This document shows positions 20,877 through 32,176 of a stretch of 64,000 bases of DNA, piece after piece. The position numbers were made by a program, and so were the translations under genes. The notes under the pieces were generated by a model. It worked only from the letters and a program-made list of their open reading frames with translations, made no database searches and was not told the DNA's origin. The stretch comes from Pseudomonas anuradhapurensis (GTDB taxonomy: Bacteria; Pseudomonadota; Gammaproteobacteria; Pseudomonadales; Pseudomonadaceae), in assembly GCF_014269225.2 (NCBI RefSeq), contig NZ_CP077097.1, positions 3,421,001 through 3,485,000 on the forward strand, written 5' to 3'. The number at the start of each line of letters is the position of its first letter. Position 1 is the stretch's first letter.

Positions 20877-23591
20877 ATGGCCACTATCCACGTAGACGGC
20901 AAAGCGCTCGAAGTCAACGGTGCAGACAACCTGTTACAGGCCTGTCTGTCGCTCGGCCTCGACATCCCTTATTTCTGCTGGCACCCGGCGCTCGGTAGCG
21001 TTGGCGCCTGCCGGCAATGCGCGGTCAAGCAGTACACCGACGAGAACGACACCCGTGGTCGTATCGTCATGTCCTGCATGACCCCTGCCTCCGACGGCAC
21101 CTGGATCTCCATCGACGATGAAGAGTCCAAGGCGTTCCGCGCCAGCGTCGTCGAATGGCTGATGACCAACCACCCGCACGACTGCCCGGTGTGCGAGGAA
21201 GGCGGTCACTGCCACCTGCAGGACATGACGGTAATGACCGGCCACAACGAGCGCCGCTACCGTTTCACCAAGCGTACCCACCAGAACCAGGACCTCGGCC
21301 CGTTCATCGCCCATGAGATGAACCGCTGCATCGCCTGCTACCGCTGCGTGCGCTACTACAAGGACTATGCCGGTGGTACCGACCTGGGCGTATACGGCGC
21401 CCACGACAACGTGTACTTCGGCCGCGTCGAAGACGGCGTGCTGGAAAGCGAATTCTCCGGCAACCTGACCGAGGTCTGCCCGACCGGCGTGTTCACCGAC
21501 AAGACCCACTCCGAGCGCTACAACCGCAAGTGGGACATGCAGTTCGCCCCGAGCATCTGCCACGGTTGCTCCAGCGGCTGCAACATCAGCCCGGGCGAGC
21601 GCTACGGCGAACTGCGCCGGGTGGAAAACCGCTTCAACGGTTCGGTCAACCAGTACTTCCTGTGCGACCGTGGCCGCTTCGGCTACGGCTACGTCAACCG
21701 CAAGGATCGCCCACGCCAGCCACAACTGGCCGACGGCACCAAGCTGAGCCTGGACGCTGCCCTGGACAAGGCCGCCGACCTGCTGCGCGGGCGTACCATC
21801 GTCGGTATCGGCTCGCCGCGCGCCAGCCTGGAAAGCAACTACGGCCTGCGTGAGCTGGTCGGCGCCGAGTACTTCTACTCGGGTATGGAAGCCGGCGAGC
21901 TGGCCCGCGTCCGCCTGGCCCTCGACGTGCTGAACAACAGCCCGCTGCCAGTGCCGACCCTGCGCGACATCGAAGACCACGACGCCGTGTTCGTGCTCGG
22001 CGAAGACCTGACCCAGACCGCTGCCCGCGTCGCCCTGGCCGTGCGCCAGGCCACCAAGGGCAAGGCCGAGGCCATGGCCGAAGCGATGAAGGTGCAGCCG
22101 TGGCTCGACGCGGCGGTGAAGAACATCGGCCAGCACGCGCTGTACCCGCTGTTCATCGCTTCGCTGGCGGAAACCAAGCTGGACGACGTCGCCGAAGAAT
22201 GCGTGCACGCCGCCCCGGCCGACCTGGCCCGCATCGGTTTCGCCGTGGCCCACGCCATCGACCCGAGCGCGCCTGCCGTGGCTGGCCTGGACGCCGAAGC
22301 GCAAGCACTGGCCCAGCGCATCGCCGATGCCCTGGTCGCTGCCCAGCGCCCTCTGGTGGTCGCCGGTACCTCGCTGGCCGACCCGGCGCTGATCGAAGCC
22401 GCGGCCAACATCGCCAAGGCCCTGAAGCTGCGTGAGAAGAACGGTTCGCTGAGCCTGGTGGTGCCTGAAGCCAACAGCCTGGGCATGGCCATGCTCGGTG
22501 GCGAGTCCGTCGACGCTGCTCTGGATGCCGTCATCAGCGGCAAGGCCGACGCCATCGTGGTGCTGGAAAACGACCTGTACGCCCGCGTACCGGCCGCCAA
22601 GGTCGACGCAGCCCTGGCCGCGGCCAAGGTGGTGATCGTTGCCGACCACTCGAAAACCGCGACCGTCGACCGCGCGCACCTGGTGCTGCCGGCCGCCTCG
22701 TTCGCCGAAGGCGACGGTACCCTGGTCAGCCAGGAAGGCCGTGCCCAGCGCTTCTTCCAGGTGTTCGACCCGCAGTACCTGGACAGCAGCATCCTGGTTC
22801 ACGAAGGCTGGCGCTGGATGCACGCCCTGCGTGCCACCCTGCTGAACAAGCCGGTCGACTGGACCCAGCTGGACCACGTCACCAGCGCCTGCGCCGAAGC
22901 CGCCCCGCAACTGGCCGGCATCGTCAACGCCGCGCCGTCTGCCGCGTTCCGCATCAAGGGCCTGAAGCTGGCCCGCGAACCGCTGCGCTATTCCGGCCGT
23001 ACCGCCATGCGCGCCAACATCAGCGTGCACGAGCCGCGTACCCCGCAGGACAAGGACACCGCGTTCGCCTTCTCCATGGAAGGCTACTCGGGCTCCGCCG
23101 AACCGCGTCAGCAGGTGCCGTTCGCCTGGTCGCCGGGCTGGAACTCGCCGCAGGCCTGGAACAAGTTCCAGGACGAGGTCGGTGGCCACCTGCGCGCCGG
23201 TGACCCGGGCGTGCGCCTGATCGAATCGCAAGGCGACCGCCTGAACTGGTTCACCCGCATTCCGGGGGCCTTCAACCCGGCCCGTGGTAGCTGGACTGCG
23301 GTGCCGTTCTTCCACCTGTTCGGCAGCGAAGAAAGCTCCTCGCGCGCCGCCCCGGTGCAAGAGCGCATCCCGGCTGCCTACGTGGCCCTGGCCAAGTCCG
23401 AAGCCGACCGCCTGGGTGTCAACGACGGCGCCCTGCTGAGCCTGACGGTCGGCGGTGTGGCCCTGCGCCTGCCGCTGCGCATCAATGAACAGCTGGGCGC
23501 TGGCCTGGTCGCATTGCCGAAAGGCCTGGCCGGCATTCCGCCGGCCATCTTCGGTGCATCCGTCGAAGGTCTGCAGGAGGCAGCACAATGA
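20877..23591 (+). CDS. nuoG: NADH-quinone oxidoreductase subunit G
   Basis: 904 residues. The N-terminal ferredoxin-like domain has N1b ligands ([19 protein letters not shown]). N5/N4 ligands follow: [28 protein letters not shown] and EVCPTGVF. The N7 site is also present (CHGCSSGC with a later Cys in [12 protein letters not shown]), as in E. coli-type complex I. The remaining two-thirds is a molybdopterin-oxidoreductase-like domain without cofactor. Its stop overlaps the nuoH start by 4 bases. Confidence 0.97.
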   Translation: MATIHVDGKALEVNGADNLLQACLSLGLDIPYFCWHPALGSVGACRQCAVKQYTDENDTRGRIVMSCMTPASDGTWISIDDEESKAFRASVVEWLMTNHPHDCPVCEEGGHCHLQDMTVMTGHNERRYRFTKRTHQNQDLGPFIAHEMNRCIACYRCVRYYKDYAGGTDLGVYGAHDNVYFGRVEDGVLESEFSGNLTEVCPTGVFTDKTHSERYNRKWDMQFAPSICHGCSSGCNISPGERYGELRRVENRFNGSVNQYFLCDRGRFGYGYVNRKDRPRQPQLADGTKLSLDAALDKAADLLRGRTIVGIGSPRASLESNYGLRELVGAEYFYSGMEAGELARVRLALDVLNNSPLPVPTLRDIEDHDAVFVLGEDLTQTAARVALAVRQATKGKAEAMAEAMKVQPWLDAAVKNIGQHALYPLFIASLAETKLDDVAEECVHAAPADLARIGFAVAHAIDPSAPAVAGLDAEAQALAQRIADALVAAQRPLVVAGTSLADPALIEAAANIAKALKLREKNGSLSLVVPEANSLGMAMLGGESVDAALDAVISGKADAIVVLENDLYARVPAAKVDAALAAAKVVIVADHSKTATVDRAHLVLPAASFAEGDGTLVSQEGRAQRFFQVFDPQYLDSSILVHEGWRWMHALRATLLNKPVDWTQLDHVTSACAEAAPQLAGIVNAAPSAAFRIKGLKLAREPLRYSGRTAMRANISVHEPRTPQDKDTAFAFSMEGYSGSAEPRQQVPFAWSPGWNSPQAWNKFQDEVGGHLRAGDPGVRLIESQGDRLNWFTRIPGAFNPARGSWTAVPFFHLFGSEESSSRAAPVQERIPAAYVALAKSEADRLGVNDGALLSLTVGGVALRLPLRINEQLGAGLVALPKGLAGIPPAIFGASVEGLQEAAQ

Positions 23592-24595
23592 GCTGGTTCA
23601 CCCCCGAAGTGATCGATGTGATCCTCTCCGTGCTGCGGGCCATCGTGGTCCTGCTGGCGGTGGTGGTCTGCGGTGCGCTGCTCAGCTTCGTCGAGCGGCG
23701 CCTGCTGGGCTGGTGGCAGGACCGTTACGGTCCGAACCGCGTCGGCCCGTTCGGCATGTTCCAGATCGCTGCCGACATGCTGAAGATGTTCTTCAAGGAA
23801 GACTGGAACCCACCCTTCGTCGACCGCGTGATCTTCACCCTGGCACCGGTGGTGGCCATGAGCGCCCTGCTGATCGCCTTCGTGGTCATCCCGATCACCC
23901 CGACCTGGGGCGTCGCCGACCTCAACATCGGCCTGCTGTTCTTCTTCGCCATGGCCGGCCTGTCGGTGTACGCGGTGCTGTTCGCCGGCTGGTCGTCGAA
24001 CAACAAGTACGCCCTGCTGGGCAGCTTGCGCGCCTCGGCCCAGACCGTGTCGTACGAAGTGTTCCTGGGCCTGGCGCTGATGGGCGTGGTGGTGCAGGTG
24101 GGCTCGTTCAACATGCGCGACATCGTCGACTACCAGGCACAGAACCTGTGGTTCATCATTCCGCAGTTCTTCGGCTTCTGCACCTTCTTCATCGCTGGCG
24201 TCGCCGTGACCCACCGTCACCCGTTCGACCAGCCGGAAGCGGAACAGGAACTGGCCGACGGCTACCACATCGAGTATGCCGGCATGAAATGGGGCATGTT
24301 CTTCGTCGGTGAGTACATCGGCATCATCCTCATCTCGGCGCTGCTGGTGACCCTGTTCTTCGGCGGCTGGCACGGCCCGTTCGGCATCCTGCCGCAGCTG
24401 TCGTTCCTGTGGTTCGCGCTGAAGACCGCGTTCTTCATCATGCTGTTCATCCTGCTGCGCGCCTCGATCCCGCGCCCACGCTATGACCAGGTGATGGACT
24501 TCAGCTGGAAGTTCTGCCTGCCGCTGACCCTGATCAATTTGCTGGTGACCGCTGCGCTCGTGCTCTACAACGCGCCAGCCGTCGCGGCCCAGTGA
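23588..24595 (+). CDS. nuoH: NADH-quinone oxidoreductase subunit H
   Basis: 335 residues with eight predicted membrane helices. The signature [20 protein letters not shown] follows helix 1, and the loop [15 protein letters not shown] is the conserved glutamate-rich segment near the quinone channel. It links the peripheral arm to the proton pumps. 11 bp before nuoI. Confidence 0.97.
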   Translation: MSWFTPEVIDVILSVLRAIVVLLAVVVCGALLSFVERRLLGWWQDRYGPNRVGPFGMFQIAADMLKMFFKEDWNPPFVDRVIFTLAPVVAMSALLIAFVVIPITPTWGVADLNIGLLFFFAMAGLSVYAVLFAGWSSNNKYALLGSLRASAQTVSYEVFLGLALMGVVVQVGSFNMRDIVDYQAQNLWFIIPQFFGFCTFFIAGVAVTHRHPFDQPEAEQELADGYHIEYAGMKWGMFFVGEYIGIILISALLVTLFFGGWHGPFGILPQLSFLWFALKTAFFIMLFILLRASIPRPRYDQVMDFSWKFCLPLTLINLLVTAALVLYNAPAVAAQ

Positions 24596-24606
24596 GGATT
24601 TGACCC

Positions 24607-25155
24607 ATGTTCAAGTATATCGGCGACATCGTTAAGGGCACCGGCACCCAGCTGCGCAGCCTGGCCATGGTGTTCTCCCACGGGTTCCGCAAGCGCGATA
24701 CCCTGCAGTACCCCGAAGAACCCGTGTACCTGCCGCCGCGCTACCGCGGCCGCATCGTCCTCACCCGCGACCCCGATGGCGAGGAGCGCTGCGTGGCGTG
24801 CAACCTCTGCGCGGTGGCCTGCCCGGTCGGCTGCATCTCGCTGCAGAAGGCCGAGACCGAGGACGGCCGCTGGTACCCGGAGTTCTTCCGCATCAACTTC
24901 TCGCGCTGCATCTTCTGCGGCCTGTGTGAAGAAGCGTGCCCGACCACCGCGATCCAGCTGACTCCGGATTTCGAAATGGCCGAGTTCAAGCGTCAGGACC
25001 TGGTGTACGAGAAAGAAGATCTGCTGATCTCCGGCCCCGGCAAGAACCCTGACTACAACTTCTACCGTGTTGCGGGTATGGCGATCGCTGGCAAGCCGAA
25101 AGGCGCTGCGCAGAACGAAGCCGAGCCGATCAACGTGAAGAGCTTGCTCCCATAA
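24607..25155 (+). CDS. nuoI: NADH-quinone oxidoreductase subunit I
   Basis: 182 residues with two ferredoxin-type [4Fe-4S] motifs, [15 protein letters not shown] and [15 protein letters not shown] (clusters N6a and N6b), which carry electrons to N2 in NuoB. 10 bp before nuoJ. Confidence 0.97.
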   Translation: MFKYIGDIVKGTGTQLRSLAMVFSHGFRKRDTLQYPEEPVYLPPRYRGRIVLTRDPDGEERCVACNLCAVACPVGCISLQKAETEDGRWYPEFFRINFSRCIFCGLCEEACPTTAIQLTPDFEMAEFKRQDLVYEKEDLLISGPGKNPDYNFYRVAGMAIAGKPKGAAQNEAEPINVKSLLP

Positions 25156-25165
25156 GGACAGAAAG

Positions 25166-25666
25166 ATGGAATTCGCTTTCTACTTCGCATCCGGGATCGC
25201 CGTGCTCTCCACCCTTCGGGTGGTGACCGGTACCAACCCCGTGCACGCCTTGCTTTACCTGATCATTTCGCTGATTTCCGTGGCCATGATCTTCTTCGCC
25301 CTGGGTGCGCCGTTCGCCGGCGCCCTGGAAGTGATCGCCTACGCCGGCGCCATCATGGTGCTGTTCGTGTTCGTGGTGATGATGCTCAACCTCGGGCCGG
25401 CTTCGGTCGCCCAGGAACGCGGCTGGCTCAAGCCCGGCATCTGGGCCGGGCCGGTGATCCTCGCCGCCCTGCTGCTGCTGGAGCTGCTGTACGTGCTGTT
25501 CGTCGCCCCGAGCGGCGCCGCCATCAGCGGTACCACCGTGGGCCCGAAAGCCGTGGGCATCAGCCTGTTCGGCCCGTACCTGCTGGTGGTCGAACTGGCT
25601 TCGATGCTGCTGCTGGCTGCAGCCGTCACCGCCTTCCACCTGGGCCGCAACGAGGCGAAGGAGTAA
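25166..25666 (+). CDS. nuoJ: NADH-quinone oxidoreductase subunit J
   Basis: 166 residues, five membrane helices. Typical features are [40 protein letters not shown] (helix 3 with the pi-bulge region of this subunit) and the terminal [13 protein letters not shown]. 3 bp before nuoK. Confidence 0.96.
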   Translation: MEFAFYFASGIAVLSTLRVVTGTNPVHALLYLIISLISVAMIFFALGAPFAGALEVIAYAGAIMVLFVFVVMMLNLGPASVAQERGWLKPGIWAGPVILAALLLLELLYVLFVAPSGAAISGTTVGPKAVGISLFGPYLLVVELASMLLLAAAVTAFHLGRNEAKE

Positions 25667-25669
25667 ATC

Positions 25670-25978
25670 ATGGGTGCTATCCCTCTCGAGCATGGTCTGG
25701 CGGTCGCCGGCATCCTGTTCTGCTTAGGTCTGGTTGGCCTGATGGTCCGCCGCAACATCCTCTTCGTGCTCATGAGCCTGGAAGTCATGATGAACGCCTC
25801 TGCCCTGGCGTTCATCGTCGCCGGTGCCCGTTGGGTCCAGCCCGACGGCCAGGTGATGTTCATTCTGGTGATCAGCCTGGCGGCCGCCGAGGCCAGTATC
25901 GGCCTGGCCATCCTGCTGCAGCTGTATCGCCGCTTCCACACTCTCGACATCGATGCTGCCAGTGAGATGCGCGGATGA
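25670..25978 (+). CDS. nuoK: NADH-quinone oxidoreductase subunit K
   Basis: 102 residues, three helices. The conserved [15 protein letters not shown] holds the membrane glutamate of helix 2, and [18 protein letters not shown] the second glutamate in helix 3; both are in the proton path of complex I. Stop overlaps nuoL start by 4 bases. Confidence 0.96.
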
Positions 25979-27828
25979 ACCTTCTCTTCCTGACTTTCGT
26001 CTTCCCCCTCCTTGGCTTCCTGCTGCTGTCGTTCTCGCGCGGGCGCTTCTCGGAGAACCTGTCGGCCCTGATCGGCGTCGGCTCGGTGGGCCTGTCGGCC
26101 GCCGTGGCTGCCTACGTCATCTGGCAATTCAACGTTGCCCCGCCGGAAGGCGGCGCGTACAGCCAGCTGCTGTGGCAGTGGATGTCGGTGGACGGCTTCG
26201 CGCCGAACTTCACCCTGTACCTGGACGGCCTGTCGGTGACCATGCTCGGCGTGGTCACCGGTGTCGGCTTCCTGATCCACCTGTTCGCCTCCTGGTACAT
26301 GCGTGGCGAAGCCGGTTACTCGCGCTTCTTCGCGTACACCAACCTGTTCATCGCCAGCATGCTGTTCCTGGTGCTGGGCGATAACCTGCTGTTCATCTAC
26401 TTCGGCTGGGAAGGCGTGGGCCTGTGCTCGTACCTGTTGATCGGTTTCTACTACAGCAACCGCAACAACGGTAACGCGGCACTCAAGGCCTTCATCGTCA
26501 CCCGCATCGGCGACGTGTTCATGGCCATCGGCCTGTTCATCCTGTTCGCCCAGCTGGGTACCCTGAACGTGCAGCAGCTGCTGGTGCTGGCTCCGCAGAA
26601 GTTCCAGGCTGGCGACACCTGGATGGTCCTGGCCACGCTGATGCTGCTGGGTGGTGCGGTCGGTAAATCGGCGCAGCTGCCACTGCAGACCTGGCTGGCC
26701 GACGCGATGGCCGGCCCCACTCCGGTCTCGGCACTGATCCACGCGGCAACCATGGTGACCGCGGGCGTGTACCTGATCGCCCGTACCAACGGCCTGTTCC
26801 TGCTGGCCCCGGACATCCTGCACCTGGTCGGCGTGGTCGGTGGCGTGACCCTGGTACTGGCCGGCTTCGCCGCGCTGGTGCAGACCGACATCAAGCGTAT
26901 CCTCGCCTACTCGACCATGAGCCAGATCGGCTATATGTTCCTGGCCCTGGGCGTGGGTGCCTGGGACGCGGCGATCTTCCACCTGATGACCCACGCCTTC
27001 TTCAAGGCCCTGCTGTTCCTGGCTTCCGGTGCGGTGATCGTTGCCTGCCACCACGAGCAGGACATCTTCAAGATGGGCGGCCTGTGGAAGAAACTGCCGC
27101 TGGCCTACGCCAGCTTCGTGGTCGGTGGTGCTGCCCTGGCCGCCCTGCCGATCGTGACCGTGGGCTTCTACTCCAAGGACGAGATCCTCTGGGAAGCCTT
27201 CGCCAGCGGCAACACCGGCCTGCTGTATGCCGGCCTGGTCGGCGCGTTCATGACCTCGCTGTACACCTTCCGCCTGATCTTCATCGCCTTCCACGGCGAA
27301 GCCAAGACCGAAGCCCACGCCGGCCACGGCATCAGCCACTGGCTGCCGCTGGGCGTGCTGATCGTGCTGTCGACCTTCGTCGGCGCCTGGATCACCCCGC
27401 CGCTGGCAGGCGTGCTGCCGGAAAGCGCCGGCCACGCCGGTGGCGAAGCCAAGCACGCGCTGGAGATCACCTCGGGTGCCATCGCCATCGCCGGTATCCT
27501 GCTGTCGGCCCTGCTGTTCCTGGGCAAGCGCCGCTTCGTCAGCGCCGTGGCCAACAGTGGCATCGGCCGTGTCCTGTCGGCCTGGTGGTTCGCTGCCTGG
27601 GGCTTCGACTGGATCTACGACAAGCTCTTTGTCAAACCGTACCTGCTGATCAGCCATATCCTGCGCAAGGACCCGGTTGACCGCACCATCGGCCTGATTC
27701 CTCGGATGGCGCGTGGCGGCCACGTCGCCATGAGCAAGACCGAGACTGGCCAGCTGCGCTGGTACACCGCCTCTATCGCCGTGGGTGCCGTGCTGGTGCT
27801 CGGTGCCGTGGTAGTGGCTGCGGTATGA
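25975..27828 (+). CDS. nuoL: NADH-quinone oxidoreductase subunit L
   Basis: 617-residue antiporter-like proton-pumping subunit, about 16 helices including the long lateral helix at the C terminus. Motifs include [19 protein letters not shown] (key Glu of helix 5), [36 protein letters not shown] and a later [15 protein letters not shown]. 40 bp before nuoM. Confidence 0.97.
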
Positions 27829-27868
27829 CTATGAATCTTGCGACTTTGCCAAAGGAAACCAACCCGTC

Positions 27869-29401
27869 ATGATTTTGCCTTGGCTGATCCTGATCCCCTT
27901 CATCGGCGGCTTCCTGTGCTGGCTGGGTGAGCGCTTCGGCGCCACTCTGCCGCGCTGGATCGCGCTGCTGACCATGTCCCTGCTGCTCGGCATCGGCCTG
28001 TGGCTGTGGGCTAACGGCGACTACACCCTCGCCCCCGCTCCGGGCGCCGAGCCGGCCTGGGCCCTGGAATACAAAGTCCAGTGGATCCAGCGCTTCGGCA
28101 TCAGCATCCACCTGGCCCTCGACGGCCTGTCGCTGCTGATGATCCTGCTCACCGGCCTGCTCGGTGTGCTGTCGGTACTGTGCTCCTGGAAGGAAATCCA
28201 GCGCCACGTCGGCTTCTTCCACCTCAACCTGATGTGGATCCTCGGCGGCGTGGTCGGTGTGTTCCTGGCCCTGGACCTGTTCCTGTTCTTCTTCTTCTGG
28301 GAAATGATGCTGGTGCCGATGTACTTCCTCATCGCGCTCTGGGGTCACAGCTCGGCAGACGGCAAGAAGACCCGGATCTACGCGGCGACCAAGTTCTTCA
28401 TCTTCACCCAGGCCAGCGGCCTGATCATGCTGGTGGCGATCCTTGGCCTGGTGCTGGTCAACTACACCAACACCGGGGTGATCACCTTCAACTACAGCGA
28501 CCTGCTGAAAGCCGAACTGCCAGCCGGTACCGAGTACCTGCTGATGCTGGGCTTCTTCATCGCCTTCGCGGTGAAACTGCCGGTGGTGCCGTTCCACTCC
28601 TGGCTGCCTGACGCCCACGCCCAGGCGCCGACCGCAGGTTCGGTGGACCTCGCTGGTATCTTGCTGAAGACCGCGGCCTACGGCCTGCTGCGCTTCGCCC
28701 TGCCGCTGTTCCCGAATGCCTCGGCCGAGTTCGCGCCAATCGCCATGACCCTGGGCCTGATCGGTATCTTCTACGGTGCCTTCCTGGCCTTCGCGCAAAC
28801 CGACATCAAGCGCCTGGTGGCCTTCTCCAGCGTCTCGCACATGGGCTTCGTGCTGATCGGTATCTACTCCGGCAGCCAGCAGGCCCTGCAAGGCGCGGTG
28901 ATCCAGATGTTGGCCCACGGCCTGTCGGCTGCCGCGCTGTTCATCCTGGCCGGCCAGCTGTACGAGCGCCTGCACACCCGTGACATGCGCGAAATGGGCG
29001 GCCTGTGGCACCGCATCGCCTACCTGCCGGCCATCAGCCTGTTCTTCGCCGCCGCCTCCCTGGGCCTGCCCGGCACCGGCAACTTCGTCGGCGAATTCCT
29101 GATCCTGATCGGCAGCTTCGCCAGCGTGCCGTGGATCACCGTGATCGCCACCACTGGCCTGGTGTTCGGTTCGGTGTACTCGCTGATCATGATCCACCGC
29201 GCCTACTTCGGCCCGGCCAAGGCCGACAACGTGCTGGCCGGCATGGACGGTCGCGAGCTGATCATGGTCCTGGGTCTGGCAGTACTGCTGATCCTGCTGG
29301 GCGTGTATCCGCAGCCGTTCCTCGACACCTCTGCCGCCACCATGAGTGGTGTGCAGCAGTGGCTCGGTTCCGCTTTCACTCAACTCGCTTCGGCCCGGTA
29401 A
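27869..29401 (+). CDS. nuoM: NADH-quinone oxidoreductase subunit M
   Basis: 510-residue antiporter-like proton-pumping subunit. [20 protein letters not shown] has the helix 5 glutamate, and [20 protein letters not shown] followed by [19 protein letters not shown] is the conserved NuoM core. 7 bp before nuoN. Confidence 0.97.
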   Translation: MILPWLILIPFIGGFLCWLGERFGATLPRWIALLTMSLLLGIGLWLWANGDYTLAPAPGAEPAWALEYKVQWIQRFGISIHLALDGLSLLMILLTGLLGVLSVLCSWKEIQRHVGFFHLNLMWILGGVVGVFLALDLFLFFFFWEMMLVPMYFLIALWGHSSADGKKTRIYAATKFFIFTQASGLIMLVAILGLVLVNYTNTGVITFNYSDLLKAELPAGTEYLLMLGFFIAFAVKLPVVPFHSWLPDAHAQAPTAGSVDLAGILLKTAAYGLLRFALPLFPNASAEFAPIAMTLGLIGIFYGAFLAFAQTDIKRLVAFSSVSHMGFVLIGIYSGSQQALQGAVIQMLAHGLSAAALFILAGQLYERLHTRDMREMGGLWHRIAYLPAISLFFAAASLGLPGTGNFVGEFLILIGSFASVPWITVIATTGLVFGSVYSLIMIHRAYFGPAKADNVLAGMDGRELIMVLGLAVLLILLGVYPQPFLDTSAATMSGVQQWLGSAFTQLASAR

Positions 29402-29408
29402 GAGCGCT

Positions 29409-30878
29409 ATGGAATTCACCACTCAACACTTCATCGCATTGGCGCCGATGCTGATCACCACCATCACCACGGTGGTGGTGATGCTGGCGATCGCCTGGAA
29501 GCGCAACCACTCGCAGACCTTCCTGCTGTCCACCGTGGGCCTCAACCTGGCCCTGCTGTCGATCCTGCCGGCGCTGAAGGTCGCGCCGCTGGCGGTCACC
29601 TCGCTGGTGACCATCGACAAGTTCGCCTGCCTGTACATGGCGATCATGCTGGTGGCGACGCTGGCTTGCGTCACCCTCGCCCACGCCTACCTCGGCGAAG
29701 GCTCCAAGGGCTTCCCGGGCAACCGTGAAGAACTCTACCTGCTGCTGCTGATGTCGGCCCTCGGCGGCCTGGTGCTGGTCAGCGCCAACCACCTGGCCGG
29801 CCTGTTCATCGGCCTGGAGCTGCTGTCGGTACCGGTCTACGGCCTGGTGGCATATGCCTTCTTCAACAAGCGCTCGCTCGAGGCCGGCATCAAGTACATG
29901 GTGCTGTCGGCTGCCGGCTCGGCGTTCCTGCTGTTCGGCATGGCCCTGCTGTACGCCGACGCCGGCAGCCTGAGCTTCGACCAGATCGGCAAGGCCCTGG
30001 CCGCCACCAGCATGCCAAGCCTGCTGGCCCAGCTGGGCCTGGCGATGATGCTGGTCGGCCTGGCCTTCAAGCTGTCGCTGGTACCGTTCCACCTGTGGAC
30101 CCCGGACGTCTACGAAGGCGCCCCGGCGCCGGTCGCCGCGTTCCTGGCCACCGCCAGCAAGGTGGCGGTGTTCGCCGTGGTGGTACGCCTGTTCATGCTC
30201 TCCCCTGCTGCCAGCAGCGGCGTGCTGAGCACCGTGCTGGCGGTGATTGCCGTGGCCTCGATCCTGATCGGTAACCTGCTGGCACTGACCCAGAGCAACC
30301 TCAAGCGCCTGCTCGGTTACTCGTCCATCGCCCACTTCGGCTACCTGGTCATCGCCCTGGTTGCCAGCAAGGGCCTGGCCCTGGAAGCCATGGGCGTGTA
30401 CCTGGTCACCTACGTGATCACCAGCCTTGGCGCGTTCGGTGTCATCACCCTGATGTCGTCGCCATACGGCGGCCGTGACGCCGATGCGCTGTACGAGTAC
30501 CGCGGCCTGTTCTGGCGCCGCCCGTACCTGACCGCGGTGCTGACCGTGATGATGCTGTCGCTGGCCGGTATCCCGCTGACCGCCGGCTTCATCGGCAAGT
30601 TCTACATCATCGCCACTGGCGTCGAGTCGCACCTGTGGTGGCTGGTCGGTGCGCTGGTGATCGGTAGCGCGATCGGCGTCTACTACTACCTGCGCGTCAT
30701 GGTCACCCTGTACCTGGTCGAGCCGAACCTGCGTCGCCACGACGCCCCGCTGAAGTGGGAACAGCGCACTGGCGGCGTGATGCTGCTGGCCATCGCCATT
30801 CTCGCCTTCGTGCTTGGCGTGTACCCGCAACCACTGCTGGAAATGGTCCAGCAGGCGGGCCTGCAACTGATCGGCTGA
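29409..30878 (+). CDS. nuoN: NADH-quinone oxidoreductase subunit N
   Basis: 489-residue antiporter-like subunit. The start is the ATG at 29409 ([14 protein letters not shown]), just after the nuoM stop; an upstream in-frame start inside nuoM is not needed. Motifs include [18 protein letters not shown] and [20 protein letters not shown]. Last gene of the operon, followed by a strong terminator. Confidence 0.97.
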   Translation: MEFTTQHFIALAPMLITTITTVVVMLAIAWKRNHSQTFLLSTVGLNLALLSILPALKVAPLAVTSLVTIDKFACLYMAIMLVATLACVTLAHAYLGEGSKGFPGNREELYLLLLMSALGGLVLVSANHLAGLFIGLELLSVPVYGLVAYAFFNKRSLEAGIKYMVLSAAGSAFLLFGMALLYADAGSLSFDQIGKALAATSMPSLLAQLGLAMMLVGLAFKLSLVPFHLWTPDVYEGAPAPVAAFLATASKVAVFAVVVRLFMLSPAASSGVLSTVLAVIAVASILIGNLLALTQSNLKRLLGYSSIAHFGYLVIALVASKGLALEAMGVYLVTYVITSLGAFGVITLMSSPYGGRDADALYEYRGLFWRRPYLTAVLTVMMLSLAGIPLTAGFIGKFYIIATGVESHLWWLVGALVIGSAIGVYYYLRVMVTLYLVEPNLRRHDAPLKWEQRTGGVMLLAIAILAFVLGVYPQPLLEMVQQAGLQLIG

Positions 30879-30896
30879 TCGCCCCGGCAAAACAAG

Positions 30897-30924
30897 ACAC
30901 CCCGCTCATGCGGGGTGTTTTTTT
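30897..30924 (+). terminator. Rho-independent terminator of the nuo operon
   Basis: Perfect 9-bp stem ACACCCCGC / GCGGGGTGT with a TCAT loop and a run of six T, 18 bases after the nuoN stop. Confidence 0.95.
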
Positions 30925-30972
30925 ATCTGCCTTGTTTTCGCTGCAGGTCGTTCCATCGGGTCCAGTGGCAGC

Positions 30973-31236
30973 TCATTCATCAGCAGCTCCCTGAGTTACC
31001 GTCGGCAACGCCGCCCTGCGCAACTCACCATTGGCCGAAGGCAGGTAAACTTCCGGGTTGGGCATGCCGCTGGGTGAGAGTTCGTGGGTCATTTCGAATT
31101 CGGCACGCACTGACCAGCCACACGCCTCGGTTGTGCATTGCAAATAGGCAATGCGCAGGAAAATATGGCGCCCTTCGCTGGTGCGTATGCGCATCCGGCT
31201 GTGGCAATGCGGGCAAACCAGCTTGTAGGTACTCAC
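30973..31236 (-). CDS. Ogr/Delta-like zinc-binding phage activator
   Basis: 87 residues. Cys8-x2-Cys11 and Cys34-x4-Cys39 with the surrounding YKLVCPHCHSRMRIRTSEG and ACGWSV reproduce the Ogr/Delta family, which in P2-like phages switches on late genes through the RNA polymerase alpha subunit. The C-terminal ELSPSGMPNPEVYLP is also Ogr-like. GTG at 31236 is chosen because AGGTA lies about 7 bases upstream; a TTG at 31251 is in frame but lacks a site. In P2, ogr lies at the end of the late region; here it is stranded beside nuoN. Confidence 0.8.
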   Translation of the reverse strand: MSTYKLVCPHCHSRMRIRTSEGRHIFLRIAYLQCTTEACGWSVRAEFEMTHELSPSGMPNPEVYLPSANGELRRAALPTVTQGAADE

Positions 31237-31247
31237 GGCAAGTACCT
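31227..31247. promoter_or_regulatory. Inverted repeat over the ogr-like start codon
   Basis: AGGTACT - 7 bases - AGTACCT, a perfect 7-bp inverted repeat; its centre holds the GTG start codon. It could be an operator or a hairpin that hides the ribosome site. Confidence 0.3.
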
Positions 31248-31275
31248 GCAAGCATGATTCACCGCCAGGCTCTCT

Positions 31276-31328
31276 AAGAATAATCGTTCAGCTGTGTCAG
31301 TATTGGCTGCAAAGTTGAGATTATTCTT
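31276..31328. promoter_or_regulatory. Spaced inverted repeat in the ogr-CI divergent region
   Basis: AAGAATAATC at 31276-31285 and its exact complement GATTATTCTT at 31319-31328, 33 bases apart, in an A/T-rich 200-bp spacer between the divergent ogr-like and CI-like genes. This placement suits repressor operators, but no experimental site is known to me. Confidence 0.4.
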
Positions 31329-31436
31329 CAGTTCAATGTTTCTCATTGCAGAAATGCTCCTTAAAATGCAGGGCTGTATTCATAACGAGTAGTTTAAGCC
31401 CATGGAATATCTTTAAACCAGTCATGGATATCTGTT

Positions 31437-31817
31437 ATGAGTACTCATGTACTTGCTGCAGTGCTCACCCGCCTCAAGCTTCTGACCGGCGCCAAGACCG
31501 ATGCCGAGCTCTCGCGCAAGCTGTCGATCAGCCCGCAGACCCTGAGCAGCTGGAAGGTGCGCGACAGCATTCCCTATTCGCTGTGCGTAGACCTGGCCCG
31601 GCAACATGGTTGCTCGCTGGACTGGCTGCTGCTGGGCGAAGCCGCCCCCGTCACCACAGCCCTGGATGACGCCGACTGGGAGCAAGACGTGCTCACGCGG
31701 CTACGCACGCTAGCGCCGGCTGATCGCCAGGCCATCCTGCTGCTGATCAAGGACAAGCAACGCATCCAGCAACTGGAACAGCAATTGAATGCGCTGGCCG
31801 GATCCGCCACCGGCTAG
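31437..31817 (+). CDS. CI-like phage repressor (HTH) protein
   Basis: 126 residues. The N-terminal half (RLKLLTGAKTDAELSRKLSI then SPQTLSSWKVRDSIPYSLCV) is the Phage_CI_repr helix-turn-helix, followed by ARQHGCSLDWLLLG, typical of P2/HK022-type and tailocin repressors. The C-terminal part is a short helical tail (ADRQAILLLIKDKQRIQQLE), so there is no LexA-like peptidase domain and no obvious RecA-cleavage control. The first codons form the palindrome ATGAGTACTCAT. Its stop overlaps the holin stop by 3 shared bases. Confidence 0.8.
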   Translation: MSTHVLAAVLTRLKLLTGAKTDAELSRKLSISPQTLSSWKVRDSIPYSLCVDLARQHGCSLDWLLLGEAAPVTTALDDADWEQDVLTRLRTLAPADRQAILLLIKDKQRIQQLEQQLNALAGSATG

Positions 31818-32176
31818 CCCCGGTTCCGCCAGCGCTGGATGAGCTCGCGCGGGTCTAGTGTATCCAGCCAGACCATGACCTTGAGGCTGATCGGGATCAC
31901 CACCACCGCAGCCACGAATGCCGCCATGCCGCGTGTCAACAAGGGCGTCAGTGACGACACCAGCGGCTCGAACAAGTGGCCTACCCCGACGGTGACGAAT
32001 ACCAGCAGCAGCTTCTGGCCCAGTTTCAGGCGCCTGGCGGTATTGGTGATCAACCGGTCACGCGCCGCGCTCACCAGCAGTGCACCGAGCAGCGCAGCGA
32101 ACAGCACATCGCCATCCACTTCCAGCAACGCCACGAGCGCGGCGCACGGCGTGTCGAACAGTTCGGTTTCAGGCAT
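31814..32176 (-). CDS. Putative phage holin
   Basis: 120 residues with three hydrophobic segments (about 25-45, 55-78 and 85-110), a class I holin layout. The N terminus (MPETELFDTPCAALVALLEV) and the C-terminal LKVMVWLDTLDPRELIQRW resemble the putative holin of Pseudomonas tailocins and P2-like prophages. The ATG at 32176 has GGAGGG 7 bases upstream. It overlaps the end of the GpL-like gene by 8 bases. No endolysin gene is present beside it. Confidence 0.7.
   Translation of the reverse strand: MPETELFDTPCAALVALLEVDGDVLFAALLGALLVSAARDRLITNTARRLKLGQKLLLVFVTVGVGHLFEPLVSSLTPLLTRGMAAFVAAVVVIPISLKVMVWLDTLDPRELIQRWRNRG

Noticed and set aside
20934..23588. 884-residue open frame on the minus strand
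   Set aside because: Antisense shadow of nuoG; low-complexity Q/G/V/H-rich translation with no family resemblance.
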